Shown one piece after another: positions 21,693 to 29,747 of a DNA stretch of 30,914 nt. Position numbers and translations under genes: made by a program. The notes below the pieces were generated by a model. That model was not told the origin of the DNA, ran no database searches, and was given only the letters and a program-made list of their open reading frames with translations. How positions within the stretch are numbered: the first letter of the stretch is position 1; each line of letters opens with the position of its first letter. This DNA comes from a virus: the IMG/VR virus record IMGVR_UViG_3300042335_000172, positions 1 through 30,914 of that record, one strand, 5' to 3'.

Positions 21693-23537
21693 TTATGATT
21701 GATTGATAGAGTAATCCCAATATCTTTCTTGGCAACACAAAAATGGCGGGCATTCCTCGTTGTTTTCTGGGCAGTCGCCAACCGGAGAGTCTTCGTTGTT
21801 CTTGATGTTAGCCATGATTCTCAGCCTATCAATTGTTGCAGACCCGCTTATGTTTACCTTTAACTGGAACTCGCTTCCTTCTATTGCGGGTATCTCCGAT
21901 ATGTTGCTGCAATCTTTGGGATCGGGCGTATTAAACTTGTATCTCTTGAAAAGATTACCTCCCCTTTGTGGAATACAATCAACGGCTTGGGGCTGACATG
22001 GATTGCAGCCGAATGTGCTTGGCTCCATCAAGTCATACCAGCACGGATTGGAGTCTGACCTATACTCAGTCGATGTTGTGGCCTGACCCTTTATCTCGCT
22101 CAACCACATTTCCCCGCCGGAAATCCTTTTTCGTAGAAACCTATTCGTGGCTCCAGTTCCTTGAAAGCTGTATCTCCCCGTTGTAAAGAACGACTCAATC
22201 GGAACAGTTCCATTCTCGTTATAGTCGTTTTCCTGCTCTTGAGTCACCTCGTAAAGCCTGTTCTTGTTGTCACTATCAAAGGAAAATACAAATCCCCTTT
22301 GCTCGCCGCTGATAAGTGCGGTAAGAACTTGTGTAGGTCTTACGCCGGTCCACAATCCGTTCCACCTGAATGAAAGCTGTGCGTCTGGTGACGGGCTTGA
22401 TGATTGGTCAAGGTCAAGCGCGGTCATCCCCCTATGGTATCTATGAAGTCCGGGTGCAGATGTTCTTTTAATCTCTGGAGCAACAGTTGATAGAAGATAG
22501 TTGTCATAATACATCGTGCTTGCAAACTGACGCAGCCAACGCGTGTCTCTATCAACCCACTTGTTCACCTCGCGGGACAGCTTTCTCATGGAAAAGTATC
22601 TCCCGAACTCGGATTGGCTATTGGAATAGAATGCCCAACCATCGTGGCTGCGGAACCAAAGTTCACTATTCACAAGCGTTGTGTATGGGCTGGCACACCC
22701 GCGACCAAGAAGCGATATGCGCTGGATTTGCTGCTCTGCCCAACTGCTCCTCGGCAGCCCAACATCCATTGAGAAAGCCCCATTCCCGGTAAGAACAACA
22801 AGCTCTCCCTGACCGCGAAGGTTGCCCCCGATATACGGCATCACCTTCATCGCGGTAATGTTACCCATTGTGCTTGGCGTAGAGAATGCCCCGCCGCCAG
22901 ACCAATAGGTTATCTCGGTAAAGTTCTCCGTGTTCTTTGTGTCTGTAAACCCGTTGCCATAGATAATGTCGGATGCGTAGATTTGGTTGAATCGATCTGT
23001 CACAAATACACGACCAAAGGCATATTCCATCAAGGTTCCTATTGGCATCTGCCTTGCGAGTGGGTTGAGCCTGTATGCGGGTATGTTCAAGTCTCCATCC
23101 CAAGCTATAGGATTCTGGTAGCCATTCTGGATGTAAACTCGATCCTCTGCCTGCACGAACCATGTGTGCATCATGCTTCCATCGTTTCCATCAATCAGCT
23201 TATAGGCATACGCCGTATTGTTGATGATCTTCAAGAAATAGATAACGCCCGCGACTGAAATAAGAATCCCATCGGCAGACTCATACTTCACCCTTCTGTA
23301 TGGATATGCTCCTTGAAGATTTCCTGTCTGAATATCGTTAACGATAGAATCCGACTGGTTCTCTCCAGCTACTATGCGGATGTTCCTAATGCTCGGTCTT
23401 GTTCTGTTGATGCCACCGCGAAATGTGCGGTTCACTGACTCTGCTACATAGAATTCCGGCAAGTATGATGGATGTGTAGCCGCATCTTGGGCAACTACAC
23501 TTGTGAATCCATCGAATACTGATCCTTCACTTGCCAT
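21693..23537 (-). CDS. Tail nozzle-like (tubular) protein
   Basis: This 614-residue protein is beta-rich with many W, Y and G residues. Its N terminus (MASEGSVFDGFTSVVAQDAA) and Trp/Gly repeats (SHDGWAFYSNSQSEFGRYFS, FRWNGLWTGV) resemble the tail-tube/nozzle proteins of short-tailed phages. No enzymatic motif is visible. A Cys-rich C-terminal tail (CNPCQPQAVDC, then CPENNEECPPFLCCQERYW) is unusual for a nozzle and may be disulfide-linked or metal-binding. The start overlaps the preceding fibre stop (TAATG). A TATCG element lies at 23333-23346. Confidence 0.7.
   Translation of the reverse strand: MASEGSVFDGFTSVVAQDAATHPSYLPEFYVAESVNRTFRGGINRTRPSIRNIRIVAGENQSDSIVNDIQTGNLQGAYPYRRVKYESADGILISVAGVIYFLKIINNTAYAYKLIDGNDGSMMHTWFVQAEDRVYIQNGYQNPIAWDGDLNIPAYRLNPLARQMPIGTLMEYAFGRVFVTDRFNQIYASDIIYGNGFTDTKNTENFTEITYWSGGGAFSTPSTMGNITAMKVMPYIGGNLRGQGELVVLTGNGAFSMDVGLPRSSWAEQQIQRISLLGRGCASPYTTLVNSELWFRSHDGWAFYSNSQSEFGRYFSMRKLSREVNKWVDRDTRWLRQFASTMYYDNYLLSTVAPEIKRTSAPGLHRYHRGMTALDLDQSSSPSPDAQLSFRWNGLWTGVRPTQVLTALISGEQRGFVFSFDSDNKNRLYEVTQEQENDYNENGTVPIESFFTTGRYSFQGTGATNRFLRKRISGGEMWLSEIKGQATTSTEYRSDSNPCWYDLMEPSTFGCNPCQPQAVDCIPQRGGNLFKRYKFNTPDPKDCSNISEIPAIEGSEFQLKVNISGSATIDRLRIMANIKNNEDSPVGDCPENNEECPPFLCCQERYWDYSINQS
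23333..23346 (-). repeat. TATCG element (TTAA spacer), in CDS
   Basis: Inside the nozzle-like gene near its 5' end, encoding SIVND. Confidence 0.85.
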
Positions 23538-24625
23538 TAGGTCTTAATGATATAATTCATTGCCACATTGACTGGACGGGTTTCCGTAATTCCAAATGAT
23601 GGAATAGAGTGGCTGTGGGCTGTTCCTGCTGCCGCTGTTCCATTAACCGTGTGACTATGATCTCCTGCTGCCCCTGTATTCCCTGTTGCTGTTAAATTCC
23701 AAACAAGTGTAGCTGATCCTGTTGGTCTATCCGCAAGAGATGAGTAAGTTGTTACAGTGTGCGTGTGGTTTCCTGTAACATTTGTGATTCCAGAAACTGG
23801 ATGTGTGTGTCCAGATTCACTTCCTGTAACTCCATTGTGATTGTGTGATTGAATTCCAAATGCCTGTTGAGTCCCAAGCGCACGAAGTGGGTCAACGCCC
23901 CTTCCTGCGTCTAGCCCGCGAACAAACATGCCGCGAAGGTCTGGAACATTGAATGTGGTTAACCCATCTCCAGCGCCATATGTTGTTCCAATTACTCCAA
24001 ACAATGCAACCTCTGGACTTGGATCAAGAGCGGTTCTTCCATAGGCCGATCCATCGCAAAGAATCCATCCAGATGGGGCAACTGCTCCAGCGAATGGAGA
24101 AACTAGTCCAGTTGGAGTTCCGCCGGGAATTGTCGATGAGAACTGAATTGACCCACCAATGATTTGCAAGAAGTCGCCATTGACTCCATTGACGAATGAA
24201 AGAGTTGTCCCATTTGATGTAAGAACTCCATTGCCAGCGGGTAGCAATGAAACGAGATTGCCGATCCTCCAATTCGATCCATCCCAATATGCGATGTATT
24301 CATCTGCTGCATTTGATGGATTCCACTTCTTAACTGTTCCATCGGCCTTAAGAACCAAAATGGTTGGGATATTGTCAATCGTGTGGATGTCGAGCAGTGG
24401 AAGTTTTACTGGATTTGCCAGCGAACCATCTCTCCAAGAAACATCATTGTTCTCGTCGTATTGTAGAACTGAAATTTCCGATGGTTCGGCAATCGTCTTT
24501 TTGCAGAATCCAGAATCCTCAACTACTATGCGCTTCGGATCATTTGTTGTTGGAAGTGCTTCACATGTTTCTGGAACTTGTGTCTCGCACGGCGGGCATG
24601 GGTCGCAATTTGTGCAGTCGTTCAT
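23537..24625 (-). CDS. Tail fibre with tail-collar domain and His-rich end
   Basis: This 362-residue fibre begins with a Cys/Pro-rich segment (CDPCPPCET) shared with the next gene. A tail-collar domain follows (about 168-242; FAGAVAPSGWILCDG, then TTFNVPDLRGMFVRG). The last third is rich in HxH pairs (QSHNHNG, SGHTHPV, GNHTHTV, GDHSHTV, AHSHSIP) that would bind metal in a trimeric fibre. This is a well-known phage receptor-binding architecture. The start is one base downstream of the 436-residue gene stop (TAATATG). Confidence 0.88.
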   Translation of the reverse strand: MNDCTNCDPCPPCETQVPETCEALPTTNDPKRIVVEDSGFCKKTIAEPSEISVLQYDENNDVSWRDGSLANPVKLPLLDIHTIDNIPTILVLKADGTVKKWNPSNAADEYIAYWDGSNWRIGNLVSLLPAGNGVLTSNGTTLSFVNGVNGDFLQIIGGSIQFSSTIPGGTPTGLVSPFAGAVAPSGWILCDGSAYGRTALDPSPEVALFGVIGTTYGAGDGLTTFNVPDLRGMFVRGLDAGRGVDPLRALGTQQAFGIQSHNHNGVTGSESGHTHPVSGITNVTGNHTHTVTTYSSLADRPTGSATLVWNLTATGNTGAAGDHSHTVNGTAAAGTAHSHSIPSFGITETRPVNVAMNYIIKT

Positions 24626-24626
24626 A

Positions 24627-25937
24627 TTATGCCTTTACTGATTTAATGATTGAATAATTTATTCTTGGAGTATCAACTGCTGTTCCTGCAATAGAAACAA
24701 CGCTAATTTGAAAAGATGCATTATTTACAATTGTGTTTGGGATTGCCAAATATACATTCGCCGCTCCAGTTGTTGACAACGCTATCGTATCGTTCGCTCC
24801 AATTGAGGTATTGTTTACAGTGAATGTAGCCCATGTGCCAACAACTGGAGCAACTGTAAATAGCGTAATCTCTCCACATATTTCATTCCCAGTATTTACG
24901 GCAGTTGTCCTTGATGTTAATTGAGTATAGGCGCCGCCAGCGCCAGTCCCATAGCCAATCCCGTTTGTTTTTGTCGTGCTTCTAATGCCTCCAACAACAT
25001 GTAGTTTATGCGATGGGGTTGGCGTTCCAACACCAACAAGACCTGTTCCATCAATAATAAATGGGGTTGTATCGGTTGTTTCATCTTCTACTCGCAGTGG
25101 TGCCCCTGCCCCTTGCTGTGTGATCCTAACTACATCTCCAGCAGAAGAGTCTTGGACATTGAGTTTTGCGGATGGAGTTGCAATTCCTATTCCAACAAGT
25201 CCAGAAGAAGTCAGATAAACATGATTACTGTTATTGCTCTTGATGATTACTGGATGCGCGGTCTGTGTCCCAAGGCTTAATTCCGTGTTACCTTCTGCCA
25301 AGAAGTCTGCCGTAACTCCACCTTGCTGGGCGATGTATCCAGCAGAAGATGCCCCACCAGTGTCTGCATTGTATGCGCGAACTGCCGTCTGACCAGTTTG
25401 GGTTTCAACAATATCAACCTTGCTGATCGGGGAATTCGTTCCGATTCCCACATCTCCATTTGTTACTGATTGGAGCGAAACAACTGTGCCATCTATAAGA
25501 AGTTTGGCGGCGTTTGTAAGAATTCGCGGGTCAGTTCCGCTGGCTTGAATGCGAAGATCATAATCATCAGAGTTCGGATTCTTCAAATCCATGTATACAT
25601 TTCCGGCACCACCCAACTCAATGCGGGTATCACCAACTGGATTGTTTACATGAAGCTCCGTGGCGTCCAATCTTGCAAAGGCAGAGTTTCCGCTAGAATC
25701 TCTTGCTACAACGGTATCGGGTGTCGCTGCCGCCGTTGCGGAAGTAAACTCAATATTCCCACCGATTACCCTTGGTATGTCTCCCTCTTCGCCGGATATT
25801 GTTTTCTTGCAGAATGCGGAGTCTTCCACAACGAAAGATACTGCCTCAGTGGTGCTTTCAAGCGGCTCACATGTAACTGGTAAAGATGTTTCGCAGGGCG
25901 GGCAAGGATCACAGCATTTGTTCGTGTGGCAACTCAT
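24627..25937 (-). CDS. Tail fibre, beta-rich, with shared Cys N terminus
   Basis: This 436-residue fibre has an N terminus (CDPCPPCET, then VVEDSAFCKKTI) homologous to that of the 362-residue gene, so both probably plug into the same virion position. The rest is beta-rich, with repeated motifs such as GDVGIGTNSPISKVDI, GLVGIGIATPSAKLNV and GLVGVGTPTPSHKLHV. These are the GxxTPxxxLxV-type repeats seen in fibre shafts. The ATG at 25937 lies six bases from a TATCG element (25943-25956). Confidence 0.85.
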   Translation of the reverse strand: MSCHTNKCCDPCPPCETSLPVTCEPLESTTEAVSFVVEDSAFCKKTISGEEGDIPRVIGGNIEFTSATAAATPDTVVARDSSGNSAFARLDATELHVNNPVGDTRIELGGAGNVYMDLKNPNSDDYDLRIQASGTDPRILTNAAKLLIDGTVVSLQSVTNGDVGIGTNSPISKVDIVETQTGQTAVRAYNADTGGASSAGYIAQQGGVTADFLAEGNTELSLGTQTAHPVIIKSNNSNHVYLTSSGLVGIGIATPSAKLNVQDSSAGDVVRITQQGAGAPLRVEDETTDTTPFIIDGTGLVGVGTPTPSHKLHVVGGIRSTTKTNGIGYGTGAGGAYTQLTSRTTAVNTGNEICGEITLFTVAPVVGTWATFTVNNTSIGANDTIALSTTGAANVYLAIPNTIVNNASFQISVVSIAGTAVDTPRINYSIIKSVKA

Positions 25938-25942
25938 GGGAT

Positions 25943-25956
25943 TATCGTTAACGATA
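25943..25956 (-). repeat. TATCG element (TTAA spacer) just before a fibre start
   Basis: A perfect palindrome in the 44-bp gap between the metallophosphoesterase stop and the 436-residue fibre start. Confidence 0.85.
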
Positions 25957-25981
25957 TTCTGTTGGATTCTAAATGCAAGTG

Positions 25982-26866
25982 CTATCTCGCCTCAAAAAGC
26001 TCGTATTCCGGCGCGAGGGCATTTCCATTTTGCAGCCCGCTTGGTTGGTAGATTCTTAACCACCATGCCCCGGTTGGCTTCGGTGGTTTTCCTGTCTCGA
26101 TATGCCAGCCTCCGTATCCATCTCCGTATTCCTCTTTGTATCCAGCGATCTTCACATGGGTCTGGCGGCTGATGATTACATGGTCCCTCCTACCCAGTTT
26201 GATCCTTTCGATGGCGACTTGCCAGCTTTCGTGGACATGCCCGCTGCAAACGATATCTGCGTCAGAAACATATACTGCCTGCCTATTCGTTTGTATGACG
26301 CCGCGAGTTACAGGGCCACCACCGCCACTTCCGTGAAAATACCAGAGGACAAGCGATGCGTTGGTTCTCTTGTTGTTGGTTATCTGGAAGCGGACATAGC
26401 CAGAGTATCCACCGCGCCGAGCGATGCCGCCATACGATCTGATTCTTTCTGCAAGCCTCTCATTTAGATCGGTTTCATGCGCCTTCTTGATTGATGATTC
26501 GTGATTGCCGTTTCCTCTCACAGTCAGAATTGTTTTGTATGGCTCCAAATATTCCGCAGCCGTGTTTACCAAGCTATCCAGATAATTGTTATTCTGATGC
26601 TCTGGTCTAATGTCACTCTTGCTGGCTCGCTTGTCATACTTCCCCTGCATGGCGCAGAAGAAATCCCCGAAGTCCAATACGGGCGCGTTGCGCTGGAGTG
26701 CTAGGTCTAAGTGCTTCTTGAGCTTCTTGCGGTCACAGTGCGGGTTGTCCCAATGCACATCGCTTTGCAATAAAAACCACTGTTCGTCGCCAACCTTCGG
26801 GAAGTTGATGTTGAAGACATGAACATTCCTGCTGACTTCTTTGAATGACCAACTTGGTTTACTCAT
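25982..26866 (-). CDS. Calcineurin-like metallophosphoesterase
   Basis: This 294-residue protein carries the family motifs in order: D36-x-H38 (SDVHWD), GD at 67-68 (DFGDFF), GNHE at 120-123, H178 (WYFHGSG) and GHVH at 209-212. All metal ligands are present, so it should be an active phosphoesterase, but the substrate is unknown. It sits in the lysis block, which is unusual, and its start overlaps the amidase stop (ATGA at 26863-26866). TATCG elements lie just beyond its stop and in the adjacent amidase gene. Confidence 0.9.
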   Translation of the reverse strand: MSKPSWSFKEVSRNVHVFNINFPKVGDEQWFLLQSDVHWDNPHCDRKKLKKHLDLALQRNAPVLDFGDFFCAMQGKYDKRASKSDIRPEHQNNNYLDSLVNTAAEYLEPYKTILTVRGNGNHESSIKKAHETDLNERLAERIRSYGGIARRGGYSGYVRFQITNNKRTNASLVLWYFHGSGGGGPVTRGVIQTNRQAVYVSDADIVCSGHVHESWQVAIERIKLGRRDHVIISRQTHVKIAGYKEEYGDGYGGWHIETGKPPKPTGAWWLRIYQPSGLQNGNALAPEYELFEAR

Positions 26867-27342
26867 ACATGTTTCTTTAGTTCTCCCATGAACCTATTGT
26901 ATTCTGTGGGGTTGAGGTCATTCTTCCTATTCGGGCTAACTGTCCTGTGATCCGTCACATCTTTTATCGTTAACGATAACTTCTTCATGCGCGGGGCGAG
27001 ATACTCGATTGCCGACTCTATCATCTCTTTGGAGAGCGGCGTGTCGTATGTGTCGCCCTCGAAAGATACTCCGAGGCTCCAGCTATTCAGATCAGGCTTG
27101 TTCCTCCAGAAACTTTTCCCAGCATGCCATGTCCGCTCATTGTCGCTTGCCAATACTGTGCGCTCTCCGTCTCGTTTAATGATACAATGGTAGCTCACCA
27201 TGCTATCTGGATTCAGGCACCACTCTACACTTCCTTTGTATCCTCCAGAGGTGTGGTGTAGAACCACGGCCTTGGGTATGATTACTCTCCCCTTAGAAAA
27301 GTTAGGGGTCTGCTTGTAAACTTCTTTATACTTGGAGGTCAC
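26863..27342 (-). CDS. N-acetylmuramoyl-L-alanine amidase (endolysin)
   Basis: This 159-residue Amidase_2/PGRP-type enzyme cleaves the MurNAc-L-Ala bond of peptidoglycan. Metal ligands are H29/H30 (VVLHHTSG), H132 (TDHRTVSP) and D142 (RKNDLNP). SWSLGVSFEG lies in between. The start chosen is GTG at 27342, overlapping the lipoprotein stop (GTGA). A longer frame from 27528 would run over the lipoprotein gene and lacks homology there. It has no signal peptide, so it needs a holin. Confidence 0.88.
   Translation of the reverse strand: MTSKYKEVYKQTPNFSKGRVIIPKAVVLHHTSGGYKGSVEWCLNPDSMVSYHCIIKRDGERTVLASDNERTWHAGKSFWRNKPDLNSWSLGVSFEGDTYDTPLSKEMIESAIEYLAPRMKKLSLTIKDVTDHRTVSPNRKNDLNPTEYNRFMGELKKHV
26965..26978 (-). 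repeat. TATCG element (TTAA spacer), in CDS
   Basis: Inside the amidase gene, encoding LSLTI just before the second catalytic His. Confidence 0.85.
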
Positions 27343-27494
27343 TTGTCTTTGAGCGTCCTTGTCGGAAGCTCGTATGAGAAGGTGCCAAAGTCTGTCTGCA
27401 CCCCGAACCGCAGTGTTTCGCAGCCAGAAAGGAATAAGACTCCAAAGAGGCACCATGCCGCCAAACATAAAGAGATGACGATCTTGGAGGTCAT
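27339..27494 (-). CDS. Small lipoprotein, probable outer-membrane spanin
   Basis: This 51-residue protein has a signal peptide (MTSKIVISLC, then AAWCLFGVLFLSGC) with a lipobox LSGC (Cys25), then a short polar tail (ETLRFGVQTDFGTFSYELP, ending KDK). It is too short for an enzyme and sits between the holin-like and amidase genes, as Rz1-type o-spanins do. No separate i-spanin is visible. The start (27494) overlaps the upstream stop (ATGA). Confidence 0.65.
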   Translation of the reverse strand: MTSKIVISLCLAAWCLFGVLFLSGCETLRFGVQTDFGTFSYELPTRTLKDK

Positions 27495-27667
27495 TTCTTC
27501 TCGCGGCGGAACACCTCGATTGCGCCAATGATGGCGATCACCGCTGTGCCGATGGCAGAGAATTGCTCCGGGTCGATGTTGATACCGACCAGCGCGGCGA
27601 TTGTGGTTAACCCAGCCCAAGTTGATTTCTCCTTGAGGCGGCTTGTGATGAATTCTACGATTTTCAT
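27491..27667 (-). CDS. Holin-like small membrane protein
   Basis: This 58-residue protein has two hydrophobic segments (about 17-30 and 38-52: WAGLTTIAALVGIN and AIGTAVIAIIGAIEV) and a basic C terminus (FRREKK). I recognise the WAGL..AALVG...(S)AIGTAV.AIIGAIE pattern from small phage holins. The start at 27667 overlaps the preceding stop by ATGA. A longer start at 27700 lies within that gene. Confidence 0.7.
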   Translation of the reverse strand: MKIVEFITSRLKEKSTWAGLTTIAALVGINIDPEQFSAIGTAVIAIIGAIEVFRREKK

Positions 27668-27840
27668 AGTTGTGTTATCTTCTTCCACATGTAGACGCAT
27701 GTCAAGACACCTGCGATGAGGCCGACGAATGCTCCGCCGATTCGAAGTCCAGTCTCTATGTGGGGGAGCATGCTCACTAGCACGCCAGACAAGCTAGTCA
27801 CAGTTCCTAGTATTCCAGTCATAGTCGGATGGTCGCTCAT
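27664..27840 (-). CDS. Small membrane protein next to the holin-like gene
   Basis: This 58-residue protein (starts MSDHPTMTGILG) has two hydrophobic segments (about 8-25 and 35-51: IGGAFVGLIAGVLTCVY). The start shares its first base with the preceding stop (TAATG). It overlaps the holin-like gene by ATGA. With that gene it could form a holin/antiholin or two-component pair. Confidence 0.6.
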   Translation of the reverse strand: MSDHPTMTGILGTVTSLSGVLVSMLPHIETGLRIGGAFVGLIAGVLTCVYMWKKITQL

Positions 27841-28463
27841 TAGTCTACAGTCGAGGCGACGAGCCTCCCCCTCCCGATTGTTATGGTTTCACTCGCGGCG
27901 AAGCTGGTCATCATAATATTGATCTCATCATTGTCATCCAACTCGATCATCCAGCTTGTGACGAGTTTGGCTTCGGCGTTGCTGGTAGAGTAGGCGCGGC
28001 ACTCAGTCTCTGGGATACTCGTCCCGTTCTTTGCAAGCCGGATGCCTAGTGTGTGGTTAGGATTCGCCCCCCTTGCGTCAACGCTTCCGTAGAATCTAAA
28101 GATGCGGGTCGCCCCGCTTGTGTTTTTTAATCCAAAGTTGTTGGTAGTGGATAAGCCCATTCCTGTAGTAACTCCGGTGTCGAGTGTGCCTACGAGGGTT
28201 GTAGATGAGAAGACATTCTGTGTGACTATCGCCGTGCCACCTGTGATGTTTGATACTTGTCCTCGCTCTATCGAGGCGATTGGCGCACCTTGGAACCCTT
28301 GGGCGATGGTCTGCGAGATCAGGAGATTCTGCTGGGCTTCATTCAACGCTGAAAAGCACGCGAAGCTGTAGGGATTATCGTTACCGATAGCCAGCGCAAT
28401 CGTGAGATACCGCTCGTAGTTCAGAGCATCCCAGTTCTTATCTGATGTGCAAGCGAGACTCAT
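27840..28463 (-). CDS. Fibre/receptor-binding-like protein with repeat motif
   Basis: This 207-residue protein begins with two copies of a degenerate motif (ACTSDKNWDALNYERYL and ACFSALNEAQQNLLIS) related to the CF...QLYEI motif of the three genes upstream. A beta-rich domain (about 75-207) with many G, N and T residues follows, ending in IGRGRLVASTVD. It is probably a tail tip or fibre head. The start overlaps the preceding stop by ATGA. A TATCG element at 28376-28389 encodes AIGND between the two repeats. Confidence 0.65.
   Translation of the reverse strand: MSLACTSDKNWDALNYERYLTIALAIGNDNPYSFACFSALNEAQQNLLISQTIAQGFQGAPIASIERGQVSNITGGTAIVTQNVFSSTTLVGTLDTGVTTGMGLSTTNNFGLKNTSGATRIFRFYGSVDARGANPNHTLGIRLAKNGTSIPETECRAYSTSNAEAKLVTSWMIELDDNDEINIMMTSFAASETITIGRGRLVASTVD
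28376..28389 (-). repeat. TATCG element, sense loop GUAA, in CDS
   Basis: Falls between two repeat motifs of the 207-residue protein, encoding AIGND. The same variant occurs at 30471. Confidence 0.85.
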
Positions 28464-29377
28464 GGTATTGCTAGGTTGATTTCAGAAATAAAATTACTCA
28501 CGATTGAGTCGAGGCTTTCAATTTGCTGTTGTGTTAGCGCAGAGCCATTAGAATAAAAAGCGATCCTTGCATTGGCAATTGAGCCTGCTTGAAATGGAGT
28601 GTCGTTTCGTGCAAAGACGAAAACATTTATTGCTGGGCTTGGTGCGGATGGCCCAGATTCAAGAATTGAATTTCCATTTATTCTTGCAATGATAGTGCTT
28701 GATCCTATGCGTGTAACCCCAAGAAATCCTAATTCGGCGGCGGGTGATACAGGGCTAAAGTAATCGATTCCTCTTATAGTAAGCTTTGTATCATCAACTC
28801 TCCTTGAGATTTCACTAGTCGCGCCTGTTAATGGTCTGGCTCCTATATATGTTTTATTATCAATGTCTCCAGTTGGTCTAGTAAAGGAGCTTAAATATAT
28901 AGATAAATGATCTCTAATTTGATTGTCGGTATCTAAATAGCGTGTTCCATCCGACAATAAGCCAGTTTTCCTATTGTAGTCTGCTGTTGGAAATGGGCTT
29001 CCATTAATTATTGGGTCGTTCCCTTTTATTGGAATAAGACAACCATCTATTGTCCTTGCTCCGCACATCGCGCATGAACTTTTAATTGCGTCCCAAATAC
29101 CTTCCCTCTTAAGCGATCTAAATAAATTGCAATATGCTCTTTTAACAGGTTCCTCTAGAGGCTCTCCTTCTTGATTCTCAACATTTGCAATATAAGTTCG
29201 CGCATCAGAATCGCCGCAAAAATCAATTATGTCATACAATTGATTGTCTATTGTTTGGTCTGTAAAACAGTCTCGGCTTTTTGTGAATTCTTCACCAACC
29301 CGCTCATACGATGCTTTAGCGATCTCATAAAGTTGGTTGTCTTCAGTAAGATTAACGAAGCATTCTCGCGTTATCAT
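28460..29377 (-). CDS. Fibre-like protein, two CF..QLYEI motifs plus beta-rich domain
   Basis: This 305-residue protein has two N-terminal repeats (ECFVNLTEDNQLYEIAKASY and DCFTDQTIDNQLYDIIDFCG) and a short Cys pair (CAMCG). A beta-rich lectin-like C-terminal half (GDIDNKTYIGARPL, then INVFVFARNDT and ARIAFYSNGSAL) ends in a helix. It is AT-rich relative to its neighbours, which suggests exchange. It is probably a receptor-binding protein. It starts one base after the preceding stop, without a Shine-Dalgarno. Confidence 0.65.
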   Translation of the reverse strand: MITRECFVNLTEDNQLYEIAKASYERVGEEFTKSRDCFTDQTIDNQLYDIIDFCGDSDARTYIANVENQEGEPLEEPVKRAYCNLFRSLKREGIWDAIKSSCAMCGARTIDGCLIPIKGNDPIINGSPFPTADYNRKTGLLSDGTRYLDTDNQIRDHLSIYLSSFTRPTGDIDNKTYIGARPLTGATSEISRRVDDTKLTIRGIDYFSPVSPAAELGFLGVTRIGSSTIIARINGNSILESGPSAPSPAINVFVFARNDTPFQAGSIANARIAFYSNGSALTQQQIESLDSIVSNFISEINLAIP

Positions 29378-29378
29378 G

Positions 29379-29747
29379 TTATTGGTTTAAAAGTTCAAAT
29401 GCTTCTTTTGTGGTATCGTAAAACTCAAACGGGCATTCGGGCCAATCAATCCTTACCTCTGGATTTGTAATGAAGCTAGAAAGAATCTGATTTGTCCAAG
29501 CGTGAACTGCATTGAGCTTGGCACTTGTTTTGCCAGCATTGCCCAAAGCGATTTGAAGGCTCAGTAGCGTTGTCAGTTGCGTCCCGCCATACCCATTTAG
29601 TTGAAGCCACTCTTCGGCTGTTGAACCCATATAGTCGTTTTGATACTCAATTTCTCCAGATGCGTTGTAGATCGTAATCCGATTTTGGGTCTGTTCTTTG
29701 TCAGTTACTGGATTAAAAAAAGTGTAGGTGTCGATAACAGGTTTCAT
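29379..29747 (-). CDS. Unknown virion-region protein
   Basis: This 122-residue protein has an N-terminal beta-like part (IDTYTFFNPVTD, then NRITIYNASGEIEYQNDYMG) and a helical middle (GTQLTTLLSLQIALGNAGKT) with no known family. The end contains DWPECPFEFYD. It lies between two fibre-like genes and starts by ATGA overlap. It may be a fibre chaperone or accessory, which is a guess from position. Confidence 0.55.
   Translation of the reverse strand: MKPVIDTYTFFNPVTDKEQTQNRITIYNASGEIEYQNDYMGSTAEEWLQLNGYGGTQLTTLLSLQIALGNAGKTSAKLNAVHAWTNQILSSFITNPEVRIDWPECPFEFYDTTKEAFELLNQ

Noticed and set aside
27342-27528. Longer N terminus for the amidase
   Set aside because: It would cover most of the lipoprotein gene in another frame, has no similarity to endolysins there, and the GTG at 27342 gives a clean junction.
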